From Xanthomonas codiaei (GTDB lineage Bacteria > Pseudomonadota > Gammaproteobacteria > Xanthomonadales > Xanthomonadaceae), in the NCBI RefSeq assembly GCF_002939785.1, contig NZ_MDEC01000001.1:186001-250000 (forward strand): a stretch of 64,000 nucleotides of DNA. Direction: 5' to 3'. Positions 54,508 through 63,320 of the stretch are shown here, one piece after another. The position numbers and the translations under genes were made by a program. The first letter of the stretch is position 1. The number at the start of each line of letters is the position of its first letter. The notes below the pieces were generated by a model that saw nothing but the letters and a program-made list of their open reading frames with translations, made no database searches and was not told the origin of the DNA.

Positions 54508-56610
54508 TCACTTCGCAATAAACAACGCACGCACCGTCGCGCGTGCCGTATCCAGCGAAAAATGCTCGGCCACGTTGCGCAAGCCGTTGTCGGCTAAGCG
54601 CTGCCACAGCGCTGCATCCTGATACAGGCGTACGATCGCGCTGGCGAAGGCATCGGCGGCGTCGGCCACGCACACATCCTCGCCATCGCGCAGGTGCATG
54701 CCTTCCACCGCACAGGTCGTGCCGACCACCGGTTGCCCGTGTGCCATGCTGAGATTGATCTTGCCCTTGACGCCGGCACCGAAGCGCAGCGGCGCCACCG
54801 CGATGCGGACGTTGTCCATGAACGGCAACAGATCCGGCACATGACCATGCAACTGCACGCCGGGACATTCCTCGGCCAGCAGCTTCAATGCCTCGGGCAG
54901 ATCCGCGCCGATGCAGTGGAACACCACCTCGGGCAAGCGTGCGCGCACCTGCGGGAAGATCGCACTGATGAACCACTGCACCGCATCCACATTGGGCGGG
55001 TGACGAAAGCCGCCGACGAAGACCAGGTCGCGGCGTTGCCCGAAGCTGGGGCCGTTGCCGGCCACCTCGTGCAGGTTGGAGAGCAGGGCGGTGCGGATCT
55101 GCGGCGCGTCCGCGTGCAGCTGCGCCTGTTCGGCAGCGGACACCAGCACGGTGACATCGGTGGCGGCCATGATCTCCAGTTCGCGCAGCCGGGTACGCTC
55201 GGCGCTGCGCAGCAGATTGGCGTCGCCGGCCAGTTCGGCGCCGCGTCGCTCGCGCAGGTAATGCAGGTCGACGGTGTCGAACAGCGTGCGTGCCTGCGGA
55301 GCGTACTGCTTCAACAGCGGCAGGCAGGCATGCGCGACGTGGTGGCGCACCAGCAGCACCACCGCAAAGCGCGGGCCATGGGTGCGCAGCCAGCTGCCGA
55401 TGCCGTCCAGAAACGGTGCATACCAGACCTCCACGCCCAACTGCTGCAGCGCCTGGGTGTGGCGCCCGGCGTGCTCGCGGCGGGTTGGCACGAACACCAC
55501 ATGCGCGCCCTCCTCGCAAAGCAATCGGATCAGGTTGAACTGCCGCAGCGATCCCGAGTCGCGGTCCGGCTGCGGCACGCATTCGTCCAGGATCAACACC
55601 TGGCGTTGCCCACGGTGCAGCTGCGCCGGTCCGGGAACGGTGCCCACCGGCAAGTGCGCGGCCAGGGTGGGCTGCCATTTGTCGGCGAACACCCGCTGGT
55701 TGCGCACCTGATACGCCTTGACCCCGGTGCGGACGTCGGTGCCGTTGCTGGTGCCCTCGTCGTGCACCACCACGCTGGCCGGTTGCACCAGGACCTGGCG
55801 GCCGGCGGCGCGCACCGCAAAAGCCAGGTCGGTGTCTTCGTAGTAGGCGGGCATGTAGCGGCGATCCAGCCTGCCCAGCGTTTGCAGTAGCGTACGTGGC
55901 AGGGCAATCGCCGCCCCCGAGCAGTAATCCATGGCGCGGACATAGGCGTAACGCGGATCCTCGGCTGATTCGAAGCGGCCATAGCTCCAGGCACTGCCAT
56001 CGGCGAACACCACGCCGCCCGATTCCTGCAACCGCCCATCCGGATAGACCAGTTGGGCGCCGACCAGGCCGGCGCCCGGATGCTGGTCGAAAGTGGCGAT
56101 CAGCCGATCCAGCCAGTGGGGCTGGGGGATGGTGTCGTTGTTGAGCAACACCACGTAATCGCCGCGCGCCAGCGCGATGCCGTCGTTGCAGGCTGCGATG
56201 AAGCCGCCGTTGCTGGCACGCAGGTGATAGTGCAGGCCGGAAATCTGCGGCAGCTGCACGGCCGTGGCATCGCTGCTGCCATCGTCCACCACGATGATTT
56301 CCATCGCCAGCCGTGGCGGATGCGCGGCCAGCGCGCGCAGACAGGCCAGCGTGTGGGCAATGTGGTTGTAGACCGGAATCACCACCGTCACGCGTGGCGT
56401 GGCGCTGTGCGGCAGCGCGAACGGGGCAAACGGCGCTGCTTCGGGCAACCACAACGGGCTGCCCAGTGCGACCGGAGGTGCTTGCGTATGCACGCGAATG
56501 CGCTGCCAGGTGGCGCGCCACCCACGCGTGCGCATGCTGGCTACGGAGCGGTGGATCAGGCCGAGCACGCGATTGAACAGATAGCGCGCATCGGCCAGGG
56601 ACATCGACAT
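54508..56610 (-). CDS. Two-domain glycosyltransferase (GT2 + GT4)
   Basis: A 700-residue fusion. The N-terminal GT2 domain (about 80-330) has VTVVIPVYNHIAHTLACLRA, IIVVDDGSSDAT, VLLNNDTIPQPHWL and EDTDLAFAVRAAGR. The C-terminal GT4-like domain (about 345-695) has FVGGFRHPPNVDAVQWFISA, LHGHVPDLLPFMDNVRIAVAP and FGAGVKGKINLSMAHGQPVVGT. Such enzymes build O-antigen or surface glycans, or glycosylate flagellin; acceptor and sugar are not shown. The start at 56610 (MSMSLADAR) has a GGAG about 11 bases upstream; 56637 is the alternative. Confidence 0.9.
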   Translation of the reverse strand: MSMSLADARYLFNRVLGLIHRSVASMRTRGWRATWQRIRVHTQAPPVALGSPLWLPEAAPFAPFALPHSATPRVTVVIPVYNHIAHTLACLRALAAHPPRLAMEIIVVDDGSSDATAVQLPQISGLHYHLRASNGGFIAACNDGIALARGDYVVLLNNDTIPQPHWLDRLIATFDQHPGAGLVGAQLVYPDGRLQESGGVVFADGSAWSYGRFESAEDPRYAYVRAMDYCSGAAIALPRTLLQTLGRLDRRYMPAYYEDTDLAFAVRAAGRQVLVQPASVVVHDEGTSNGTDVRTGVKAYQVRNQRVFADKWQPTLAAHLPVGTVPGPAQLHRGQRQVLILDECVPQPDRDSGSLRQFNLIRLLCEEGAHVVFVPTRREHAGRHTQALQQLGVEVWYAPFLDGIGSWLRTHGPRFAVVLLVRHHVAHACLPLLKQYAPQARTLFDTVDLHYLRERRGAELAGDANLLRSAERTRLRELEIMAATDVTVLVSAAEQAQLHADAPQIRTALLSNLHEVAGNGPSFGQRRDLVFVGGFRHPPNVDAVQWFISAIFPQVRARLPEVVFHCIGADLPEALKLLAEECPGVQLHGHVPDLLPFMDNVRIAVAPLRFGAGVKGKINLSMAHGQPVVGTTCAVEGMHLRDGEDVCVADAADAFASAIVRLYQDAALWQRLADNGLRNVAEHFSLDTARATVRALFIAK

Positions 56611-56829
56611 TGCGTTGGAACTCCAGCGTAAAGGCAAGTGGAACGTGGTGGCGATGACCAGCCGGGCGCGGATGGGTGGCGCAGCAGTGTACCGGCCAGA
56701 TCCTGCCGCCTTGCGCCCGGCATCCAGCGCCGGAGCATTGTTAGCCGCGCTTAAGTCGGAACGGGCGGGCAGACCGCAACCATGACAGCGCTGCGCTAGA
56801 CTCGCCGCACCCTACATTCTCGCATCCCC

Positions 56830-59277
56830 GTGCCCCGACGCTACGACCACGACGATTCCGACGATTTCCAGGACGACACCGACGAGCAAGGCTCCCGCTG
56901 GCAGCGCAGACTGATCGTCTGGGGATTTGCCGCGTTTGCGCTGGCGCTCGGTTTCCTGATTCCGTACACGGTGTATCTGAACAAGCAGGTCAGCCAGCGC
57001 TTCGGCGAACTGCGCTGGCAGATTCCCACCCGCGTGTACGGGCGTCCACTGGTGCTGGCGCCCGGCACTGCGCTGGATGCGGCCACCCTCAAGACCGAGC
57101 TGGATGCCGCCTCCTACCGCGACGACGGACAGGCCACGCTGGCCGGCACCTACCGGCAGGATGGCAGCCGCTTCCTCATCGCCAGCCGGGGCTATATCGA
57201 TGTGGACGGGCGCGTGCCTGCACGGCGGATCGAGCTTGCGCTGTCGGGCGGGCGCGTGGCCAGCCTGCGCGATGCCGGCAGCCGCAAGGCGTTGAAGAGC
57301 GCGCGCCTGGACCCGGCGCGGATCGCCACGCTGTACGGGCAGAAGCAGGAAGAGCGCCGCCTGGTGCGCATGGAAGAAGTGCCCGAGCTGCTGGTCACCG
57401 GCCTGCAGGCGGTGGAAGACCGCGACTTCAACAGCCACCACGGCATCGACCTGAGCGGCATGGTGCGTGCGGCCTGGATCATGCTGCGCTCGGGCGGCCA
57501 GGTGCGCCAGGGTGCCAGCACGCTGACCCAGCAGCTGGCCCGCAGCGGCCTGCTCGGCATCGGCAAGGAGCAGACGCTCACCCGCAAGTTCAACGAAATC
57601 CTCTACGCGGTGATCATGGAGGCGCGCTACGACAAGCGCACCATCCTGGAGGCCTATCTCAACCAGGTCTACCTGGGCCAGCGGGGCGGGCAGGCGATCC
57701 ACGGCGTGTCCTCGGGCGCCGAACTCTGGTTCGGCCGCGAGCTCAATTCGATGACCACCGAGCAGATCGCGCTGTTGATCGGGCTGGTCAAGGGGCCGTC
57801 GTACTACGACCCGCGACGTAACCCCGAACGCGCGCTGGACCGGCGCAACTTCGTGCTGGGCAAGCTGCACGAGAGCCAGTTGATCGACGCCGCCGAGTAC
57901 AAGCGCGCACTCGCCGCGCCGCTGGGCGTACCGCAGGAGCCCGGCCTGGTGGCGGCCAATCGCTTCCCGGCGTACGTGGATCTGGTGCGGCGGCAGCTGG
58001 CGCACGATTATCCCGAAGGCGTGCTGCAGGGTGCCGGCATGAGCGTGCTCACCGGCATGTCGCCATCCGCGCAGGCGTATGCCGAAGGCGCCGTCACCGG
58101 CACCATCAAGCGGCTGGACAACAAGAAGCGCCCGCCGCTGCAGGCCGGCCTGGTGCTCACCGACGTGCACAACGGCGATGTGCTGGCGGTCGTCGGTAGC
58201 CGCGATGTGGCCAAGCCGGGCTTCAATCGCGCGGTGGAAGCGCAGCGTCCGGTGGGCTCGCTGCTCAAGCCCTTCGTCTACATGCTGGCGCTGGCCTCGC
58301 CGGACCGCTGGGCGCTGTCCAGCTGGGTCGACGATTCGCCGGTGACGGTGCAGCTCGGTCGCGGCAAGACCTGGTCGCCGGGCAATTCGGACAACCGCAG
58401 CCACGGCACGGTGCGGCTGGTGGATGCGCTGGCGCATTCCTACAACCAGGCCACGGTGCGCGTGGGCATGCAGGTCGGCGCCGACCGTATCGCCCAGTTG
58501 ATCCAGGTGCTGGCCGGCATCAAGGCCGACCCGAACCCGTCGCTGATCCTGGGCGCCACCGACCAGAGCCCCTACGGCATGGCGCAGCTGTATCAGTTCC
58601 TGGCGGCCGGCGGCGAGATCCAGCCATTGCATGCGGTGCGCGGCGTGCTCGACCCGCAGGGCAAGCTGCTCAAGCGCTACGACAAGACCCCGGCACCGGC
58701 GCAGGAGGGCGATTCGGTGGCCGCCAACCTGATCAGCATCGGCCTGCAGCAGGTGGTCAGCAATGGAACCGCGCGGCAGTTGCTCGGCGATGGTCTGGGG
58801 CGGTTGTCGCCGGCCGGCAAGACCGGCACCTCCAACGACGGCCGCGACAGCTGGTATGCCGGCTACACCGGCGACCATCTGGCGGTGATCTGGATGGGCA
58901 ACGACCAGAACGAGCAGACCGGCCTGTACGGCGCCACCGGCGCGATGCGGGTGTGGTCGAGCATCTTCGCCCGGCTGCCCAGCGCGCCGCTGAAGGTCAG
59001 CGGCAAGGGGCTGGACTGGCAAGCGGTGGATGCAGTCGGGACCGGCGTGACCGATGCCGGCTGCCCGGGCGCGCGCCAGTTCCCGTTCGTGGTCGGCTTC
59101 ACGCCCGCCTATGTCCCTTGCGCGGGCGATGCGCCGTCGATCGATGGCGTGCCTGCCGATGCTGCCTCCGCGCCGGCCGAGCAATCCAGCGGCGGCGGCT
59201 GGCGGCGCTTCTTCGGCCTGGAAAAGAAGCCCGAAGAACCCGCGCCGGCGCCCGCTTCGGCGCCCCCTGCACACTGA
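56830..59277 (+). CDS. mrcB: Bifunctional penicillin-binding protein 1B
   Basis: An 815-residue class A PBP that polymerises and cross-links peptidoglycan. A short basic/acidic cytoplasmic tail and one membrane helix (FAAFALALGFLIPYTVYLN) are followed by the UB2H domain (RVYGRPLVLAPG), which binds LpoB in E. coli, a GT51 domain (AVEDRDFNSHHGIDLSGMVRA, GASTLTQQLARS) and a transpeptidase with SLLK, SYN and KTG motifs. A Pro/Ala-rich tail closes it. It starts with GTG at 56830. CpoB (23740) is its known coordinator with Tol. Confidence 0.96.
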   Translation: MPRRYDHDDSDDFQDDTDEQGSRWQRRLIVWGFAAFALALGFLIPYTVYLNKQVSQRFGELRWQIPTRVYGRPLVLAPGTALDAATLKTELDAASYRDDGQATLAGTYRQDGSRFLIASRGYIDVDGRVPARRIELALSGGRVASLRDAGSRKALKSARLDPARIATLYGQKQEERRLVRMEEVPELLVTGLQAVEDRDFNSHHGIDLSGMVRAAWIMLRSGGQVRQGASTLTQQLARSGLLGIGKEQTLTRKFNEILYAVIMEARYDKRTILEAYLNQVYLGQRGGQAIHGVSSGAELWFGRELNSMTTEQIALLIGLVKGPSYYDPRRNPERALDRRNFVLGKLHESQLIDAAEYKRALAAPLGVPQEPGLVAANRFPAYVDLVRRQLAHDYPEGVLQGAGMSVLTGMSPSAQAYAEGAVTGTIKRLDNKKRPPLQAGLVLTDVHNGDVLAVVGSRDVAKPGFNRAVEAQRPVGSLLKPFVYMLALASPDRWALSSWVDDSPVTVQLGRGKTWSPGNSDNRSHGTVRLVDALAHSYNQATVRVGMQVGADRIAQLIQVLAGIKADPNPSLILGATDQSPYGMAQLYQFLAAGGEIQPLHAVRGVLDPQGKLLKRYDKTPAPAQEGDSVAANLISIGLQQVVSNGTARQLLGDGLGRLSPAGKTGTSNDGRDSWYAGYTGDHLAVIWMGNDQNEQTGLYGATGAMRVWSSIFARLPSAPLKVSGKGLDWQAVDAVGTGVTDAGCPGARQFPFVVGFTPAYVPCAGDAPSIDGVPADAASAPAEQSSGGGWRRFFGLEKKPEEPAPAPASAPPAH

Positions 59278-59290
59278 TTGGAGCGATTCG

Positions 59291-59815
59291 ATGATCCCAC
59301 TGCACCGTCTGCTCGTCCTGGCCGCGGCCTGCGCCACACTGGCTGCCTGCGTCAGCGCGCCGCCCACGCCGCCACCGACCTCGGTGGACCCGACCACGCC
59401 GACGCAGCGCTTGCTGCTGATCGAACGCGAGGCCGGCGCCGACGACACCGAGCTGTCGGTGCAGCCGCTGCGCGACCCGCAGGTGGACGACCTGCGCGAC
59501 ACCGCCAAGAGCAAGCGCCAGACCGGGGATCTGACCGGTGCGGCGGCGGTGCTGGATCAGGCGTTGGGGCTGGTATCCGGCGACCCGGCGATCCTGCAGG
59601 AGCGCGCCGAAGTGGCGGTGCTGCAGGCCGACTGGCCGGCCGCCGAACGCTTCGCCCAGCGCGCGATCGAATTGGGTTCCAGGACCGGCCCGCTGTGCCG
59701 CCGTCACTGGGCCACCATCGAACAGTCTCGCCTGGCGCGCGGCGAGAAAGAGAACGCCGCTTCGGCCAAGGCGCAGATTGCCGGCTGCACCGTGCCGGGC
59801 ATGAAGCGGTATTGA
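59291..59815 (+). CDS. TPR lipoprotein downstream of PBP1b
   Basis: A 174-residue lipoprotein with lipobox LAAC (Cys20), a Pro/Thr linker, and two or three TPR helices (GDLTGAAAVLDQALGLVSGDPAILQERAEVAVLQADWPAAE). Two late cysteines (LCRRH, IAGCTVPG) may pair. Placement 13 bp after mrcB suggests an outer-membrane partner of PBP1b, analogous in position to Lpo activators, but it lacks visible LpoB similarity. The ATG at 59291 gives a clean signal peptide. Confidence 0.8.
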   Translation: MIPLHRLLVLAAACATLAACVSAPPTPPPTSVDPTTPTQRLLLIEREAGADDTELSVQPLRDPQVDDLRDTAKSKRQTGDLTGAAAVLDQALGLVSGDPAILQERAEVAVLQADWPAAERFAQRAIELGSRTGPLCRRHWATIEQSRLARGEKENAASAKAQIAGCTVPGMKRY

Positions 59816-60243
59816 GCCGATCGCCGGGTGCGTGGCGCCCGGTGAAGTCGGGCAGGGGGCGAAGGGAGCGGGTAAAGGGAAGCGGGCCATTGTCCAGCAC
59901 CGACCTGTGCCATCCGGCGCAAGGCATCGCTGCCGACGGCGCAGTCGCGCAGCCGTCGTGTCGCCCAAGCGCATCGCTTGAAGCTGCGATCGAAGCCTGC
60001 GATCGCCACGGGCATCGGGGCCGCGCCCGACGTGCCGGTGGACGAGAAGTCGCTTGCGGCACGCCGGGGCCATGCTTGCCTGTCGAACAGAAGAGCGGGT
60101 GTGACGCGACGCTGCCTTGCCATCGCCAGGATCATCGCGTCGATGGCTGCATCGCGCACCGGCGAGAAACCAATTGCGATCAGACAGCCTCACTGCACAC
60201 GCGCTAGGCTGTCGTGCTTTCCAGCCTGCATCCCTTCCATTCC
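59816..60243. other. Intergenic region between TPR lipoprotein and dinG-like genes
   Basis: 428 bp without a supportable gene. A hairpin (CCGGGTG...CGCCCGG, 59824-59842) lies seven bases after the lipoprotein stop and may end its mRNA. The rest holds short overlapping frames. Confidence 0.45.
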
Positions 60244-62235
60244 ATGTCCCAACTTGCCACTGCCAGCATCGAGGCGCTCAGCGAGGGTGGCGCGCTTGCG
60301 CGCCAGCTCGATGCGTTCGCGCCGCGCGCTGCGCAGCTGCGCCTGACCGGGGCTATCGCCGAGGCGTTCGAACAACGCGACGTGCTGCTGGCCGAGGCCG
60401 GTACCGGCACCGGCAAGACCTATGCGTATCTGGTCCCGGCGTTGCTGTCGGGCTTGAAGACCATCGTCTCCACCGGCACGCGCGCGTTGCAGGACCAGCT
60501 GTTCCATCGCGATCTGCCGCGCGTGCGCGCTGCCCTGGGCGTGGGCTTGCGCAGCGCGTTGCTGAAGGGCCGCGCAAACTATCTGTGCAAGTACCGCACC
60601 CAGCAGGCGCGTGGCGAACCGCGCCTGGCCACCCCCGAGCAGGTCACCCAGTTCCAGCGCATCGTGGCCTGGAGCGGGCGCACCCAGTACGGCGACATGG
60701 CCGAACTGGACGCCCTGCCGGACGATTCGCCGCTGCTGCCGATGGTGACCTCCACGGTCGACAACTGCCTGGGCACTGACTGTCCGTTCTATGGCGAGTG
60801 CTTCGTGGTGCAGGCACGCCAGCGTGCACAGGCCGCCGATCTGGTGGTGGTCAATCACCATCTGCTGCTGGCCGACCTGGCGCTCAAGCAGGAAGGCTTC
60901 GGCGAGATCCTGCCGGGCGCGCAGGCCTTCGTCATCGACGAAGCGCATCAGTTGCCGGAGCTGGCGGCCAATTTCTTCGGCGAAAGTTTCGGCATGCGTC
61001 CGTGGCAGGAACTGGCGCGCGACTGCATGGTGGAAGCGCGGCTGGTGGCCGGTGCGCAGGCCAGCCTGCAGGCGCCGATCCTGGCGCTGGACGATGCGCT
61101 GCGCAGCCTGCGCGCCGGCATGGAAGGGCTGCCGGCGCGTGGCACGCAGTGGCGCGCATTGGCCAGGCCGCAGGTGCGCGAAGGCTTCGATGCGGTGCTG
61201 TCGGCCCTGGCGCGGCTGGGCGAGGCCTTGCTGCCGTTGCGCGCCGCCTCGCCGGGGTTTGATGGCTGCACTGCGCGTGCGCAGGAAGCGCTGAATCGGC
61301 TGTCGCGCTGGCTGGGCGAAGACCTGCCGGTGGCCGATTTCGCGCAGGATCCGCCGGAAGACACGCTCGACAACGATGTGCTCTGGTACGAACTGAGCCC
61401 GCGCGGATTCCGCTGCCAGCGCACGCCGCTGGACGTGTCCGGCCCGTTGCGCGAGCACCGCGAAAAGTCACAGGCGGCCTGGGTGTTCACCTCCGCCACG
61501 CTGGCGGTGGGCGGGCAGTTCGATCACATCGCGCTGCGGCTGGGCTTGAGCGACCCGGTGACCTTGCTGCAGCCCAGCCCGTTCGACTGGGCACGCCAGG
61601 CGCTGTGCTATCTGCCGCCGAACCTGCCGGACCCGGCGGCGCGCGGCTTCGGCACTGCCCTGATCGCGGCGCTGACCCCGGTGCTGGAGGCCTCCAATGG
61701 CCGCGCATTCCTGCTGTTCGCCTCGCACCGCGCGCTGCGCGAGGCCGCCGACGCGCTACGCGGTGCGCCGTGGCCGCTGTTCGTGCAGGGCGAGGCGCCG
61801 CGCGCGACCCTGCTGCAACGCTTTCGCGATTCCGGCAATGGCGTGCTGCTCGGGTCTGCCAGTTTCCGCGAGGGCGTGGACGTGGTCGGCGATGCGCTGA
61901 GCGTGGTGGTGATCGACAAGCTGCCGTTCGCCGCGCCCGACGACCCGGTGTTCGAAGCGCGGCTGGATGCGATCCGCCGCGAGGGCGGCAACCCGTTCCG
62001 CGACGAGCAGTTGCCGCAGGCCGTGATCGCACTGAAGCAGGGTGTGGGCCGGCTGATCCGCAGCGAAACCGACCGCGGCGTGCTGGTGCTATGCGATCCG
62101 CGGCTGATCACCAAGAGCTACGGGCGCACCTTCATGACCTCGCTGCCGCCGTTCGCACGCACGCGGGAACTGGCCGACGTGCAGGCGTTTTTTGGGGAGC
62201 CGGGGCTGGGGACCGGGGACCGGGAACCCGGGTAA
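60244..62235 (+). CDS. DinG/YoaA-type ATP-dependent DNA helicase
   Basis: A 663-residue XPD-like 5'-3' helicase. Walker A is AEAGTGTGKTYAY; the iron-sulfur cysteines are in NYLCKY, DNCLGTDCPFYGEC; motif II VIDEAHQLPEL; motif VI QGVGRLIRSETDRG. It resembles YoaA more than full-length DinG by size. The ATG at 60244 follows a poor leader. The last 13 residues (GEPGLGTGDREPG) are encoded by GGGACC-type repeats, and the whole 3' end is duplicated downstream. Confidence 0.92.
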   Translation: MSQLATASIEALSEGGALARQLDAFAPRAAQLRLTGAIAEAFEQRDVLLAEAGTGTGKTYAYLVPALLSGLKTIVSTGTRALQDQLFHRDLPRVRAALGVGLRSALLKGRANYLCKYRTQQARGEPRLATPEQVTQFQRIVAWSGRTQYGDMAELDALPDDSPLLPMVTSTVDNCLGTDCPFYGECFVVQARQRAQAADLVVVNHHLLLADLALKQEGFGEILPGAQAFVIDEAHQLPELAANFFGESFGMRPWQELARDCMVEARLVAGAQASLQAPILALDDALRSLRAGMEGLPARGTQWRALARPQVREGFDAVLSALARLGEALLPLRAASPGFDGCTARAQEALNRLSRWLGEDLPVADFAQDPPEDTLDNDVLWYELSPRGFRCQRTPLDVSGPLREHREKSQAAWVFTSATLAVGGQFDHIALRLGLSDPVTLLQPSPFDWARQALCYLPPNLPDPAARGFGTALIAALTPVLEASNGRAFLLFASHRALREAADALRGAPWPLFVQGEAPRATLLQRFRDSGNGVLLGSASFREGVDVVGDALSVVVIDKLPFAAPDDPVFEARLDAIRREGGNPFRDEQLPQAVIALKQGVGRLIRSETDRGVLVLCDPRLITKSYGRTFMTSLPPFARTRELADVQAFFGEPGLGTGDREPG

Positions 62236-62414
62236 GCGCAGGGCGAAGTGCTCATGGCGGTGGCGTATCGTGCTCCTGTGCAATTGCAAGCGGGAACTGG
62301 CCGACGTGCAGGCGTTTTTTCAAGAGCCGGGACTGGGGACCGGGGACCGGGGACCCGGGTAAGCGCAGGGCGAGTGCTCATGGCGGTGGCGTATCGCGCT
62401 TCTGTGCAATTGCA
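62164..62414. repeat. 127-bp tandem duplication of the dinG 3' end
   Basis: The segment beginning CGGGAACTGGCCGACGTGCA at 62164 recurs at 62291. The two copies differ by only a few substitutions and one missing base. The second copy would still encode RELADVQAFF, the Gly/Pro tail and a TAA stop, but has no helicase upstream. Confidence 0.92.
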
Positions 62415-62600
62415 CCGGGTGGCACACCCCAACTCCACCTCTGCCCCCCAAATCGGTCAGTCGAACTGCACCTTCCCGGGTCCCCGGTCCCGGCTCAGTT
62501 GAACTACGCCTTCCCGGGTCCCCAGTCCCCGGTCCCGGCTCAGTTAAACTGCACCTCCCCCGGTTCCCCAGTCCCCGGTCCCCGGTCCCGGCTCTCTCCC
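62236..62600. other. Repeat-rich gap between dinG-like gene and tsaB
   Basis: The 365-bp gap is mostly repeats: the second dinG 3' copy to 62414, a 50-bp unique segment, then the GGTCCCC tandem repeats to the tsaB start. No independent gene is present. Confidence 0.75.
62464..62600. repeat. Tandem 38-47-bp GGTCCC repeats upstream of tsaB
   Basis: Three imperfect units of the form AACTGCACCTTCCCGGGTCC, a variable number of AGTCCCC/GGTCCCC heptamers, then CGGCTCAGTT. They fill the DNA up to the tsaB ATG and are inverted relative to the GGGACC repeats at the dinG end. Confidence 0.85.
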
Positions 62601-63320
62601 ATGAACATCCTCGCCTTCGAAACCTCCACCGAAGCCTGCTCCGTTGCGTTGCACGTGGATGGACGCGTGATCGAGCGCTTCGAACTGGCGCCGCGTCGCC
62701 ACGCCGAGCTGGCCTTGCCCTGGGCTGACGCACTGCTGGCCGAGGGCGGCCTCACCCGGCGTCAGCTCGATGCGATCGCGGTCGGCCGCGGGCCTGGCGC
62801 CTTCACCGGCGTGCGGCTGGCGATCGGTATCGCGCAGGGCATCGCGCTGGCCCTGGATCTGCCGGTGCTGGCGGTCTCCACGCTGCAGGTGCTGGCCTTG
62901 CGCGCGCCGGCCGAGGCCAGGCAGGTGCTGGCCTGCATTGATGCGCGCATGGGCGAGGTCTATGCCGGGGTATTTGCACGCAACGCGGAAGGGCTGCTGG
63001 AACTCGCGCCCGAACGCGTGTGCACGCCCGATGCGGTGGTCGTGCCGGATGCCGCGCAGCGCTTGGCCGGGGTGGGAACCGGATTTGCGGCCGCCGACGG
63101 ATTGCTGCAGCAGCGCCTTGCCGCCCAACTGAGCAGCGTCGATGCCAGCGCCTTGCCGCATGCGGCCGATCTGCTCACGCTCGCCGTGCCCGCGCTGCAA
63201 CGCGGCGAAGGGCTGGCGCCGGAGCGTGTGGAGCCAGCGTACCTGCGCGACAACGTTGCACTGACCCTGGTCGAGCAACAGGCCGCACGCGCAGCGAAGG
63301 CCGCCGCCGCCGCGCCATGA
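62601..63320 (+). CDS. tsaB: tRNA t6A biosynthesis protein TsaB
   Basis: A 239-residue ASKHA-fold protein required with TsaC, TsaD and TsaE for threonylcarbamoyladenosine at tRNA position 37. It begins MNILAFETSTEACSVAL, followed by HAELALPWADALL and AVGRGPGAFTGVRLAIGIAQGIA, classical TsaB motifs. Length matches E. coli (231). The ATG at 62601 abuts a repeat tract and has no Shine-Dalgarno. Its stop overlaps the next gene by four bases. Confidence 0.96.
   Translation: MNILAFETSTEACSVALHVDGRVIERFELAPRRHAELALPWADALLAEGGLTRRQLDAIAVGRGPGAFTGVRLAIGIAQGIALALDLPVLAVSTLQVLALRAPAEARQVLACIDARMGEVYAGVFARNAEGLLELAPERVCTPDAVVVPDAAQRLAGVGTGFAAADGLLQQRLAAQLSSVDASALPHAADLLTLAVPALQRGEGLAPERVEPAYLRDNVALTLVEQQAARAAKAAAAAP

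Noticed and set aside
56812-59514. A 900-codon minus-strand frame opposite PBP1b
   Set aside because: It is the antisense shadow of mrcB; His/Gln/Arg/Ala-rich composition and no motifs.
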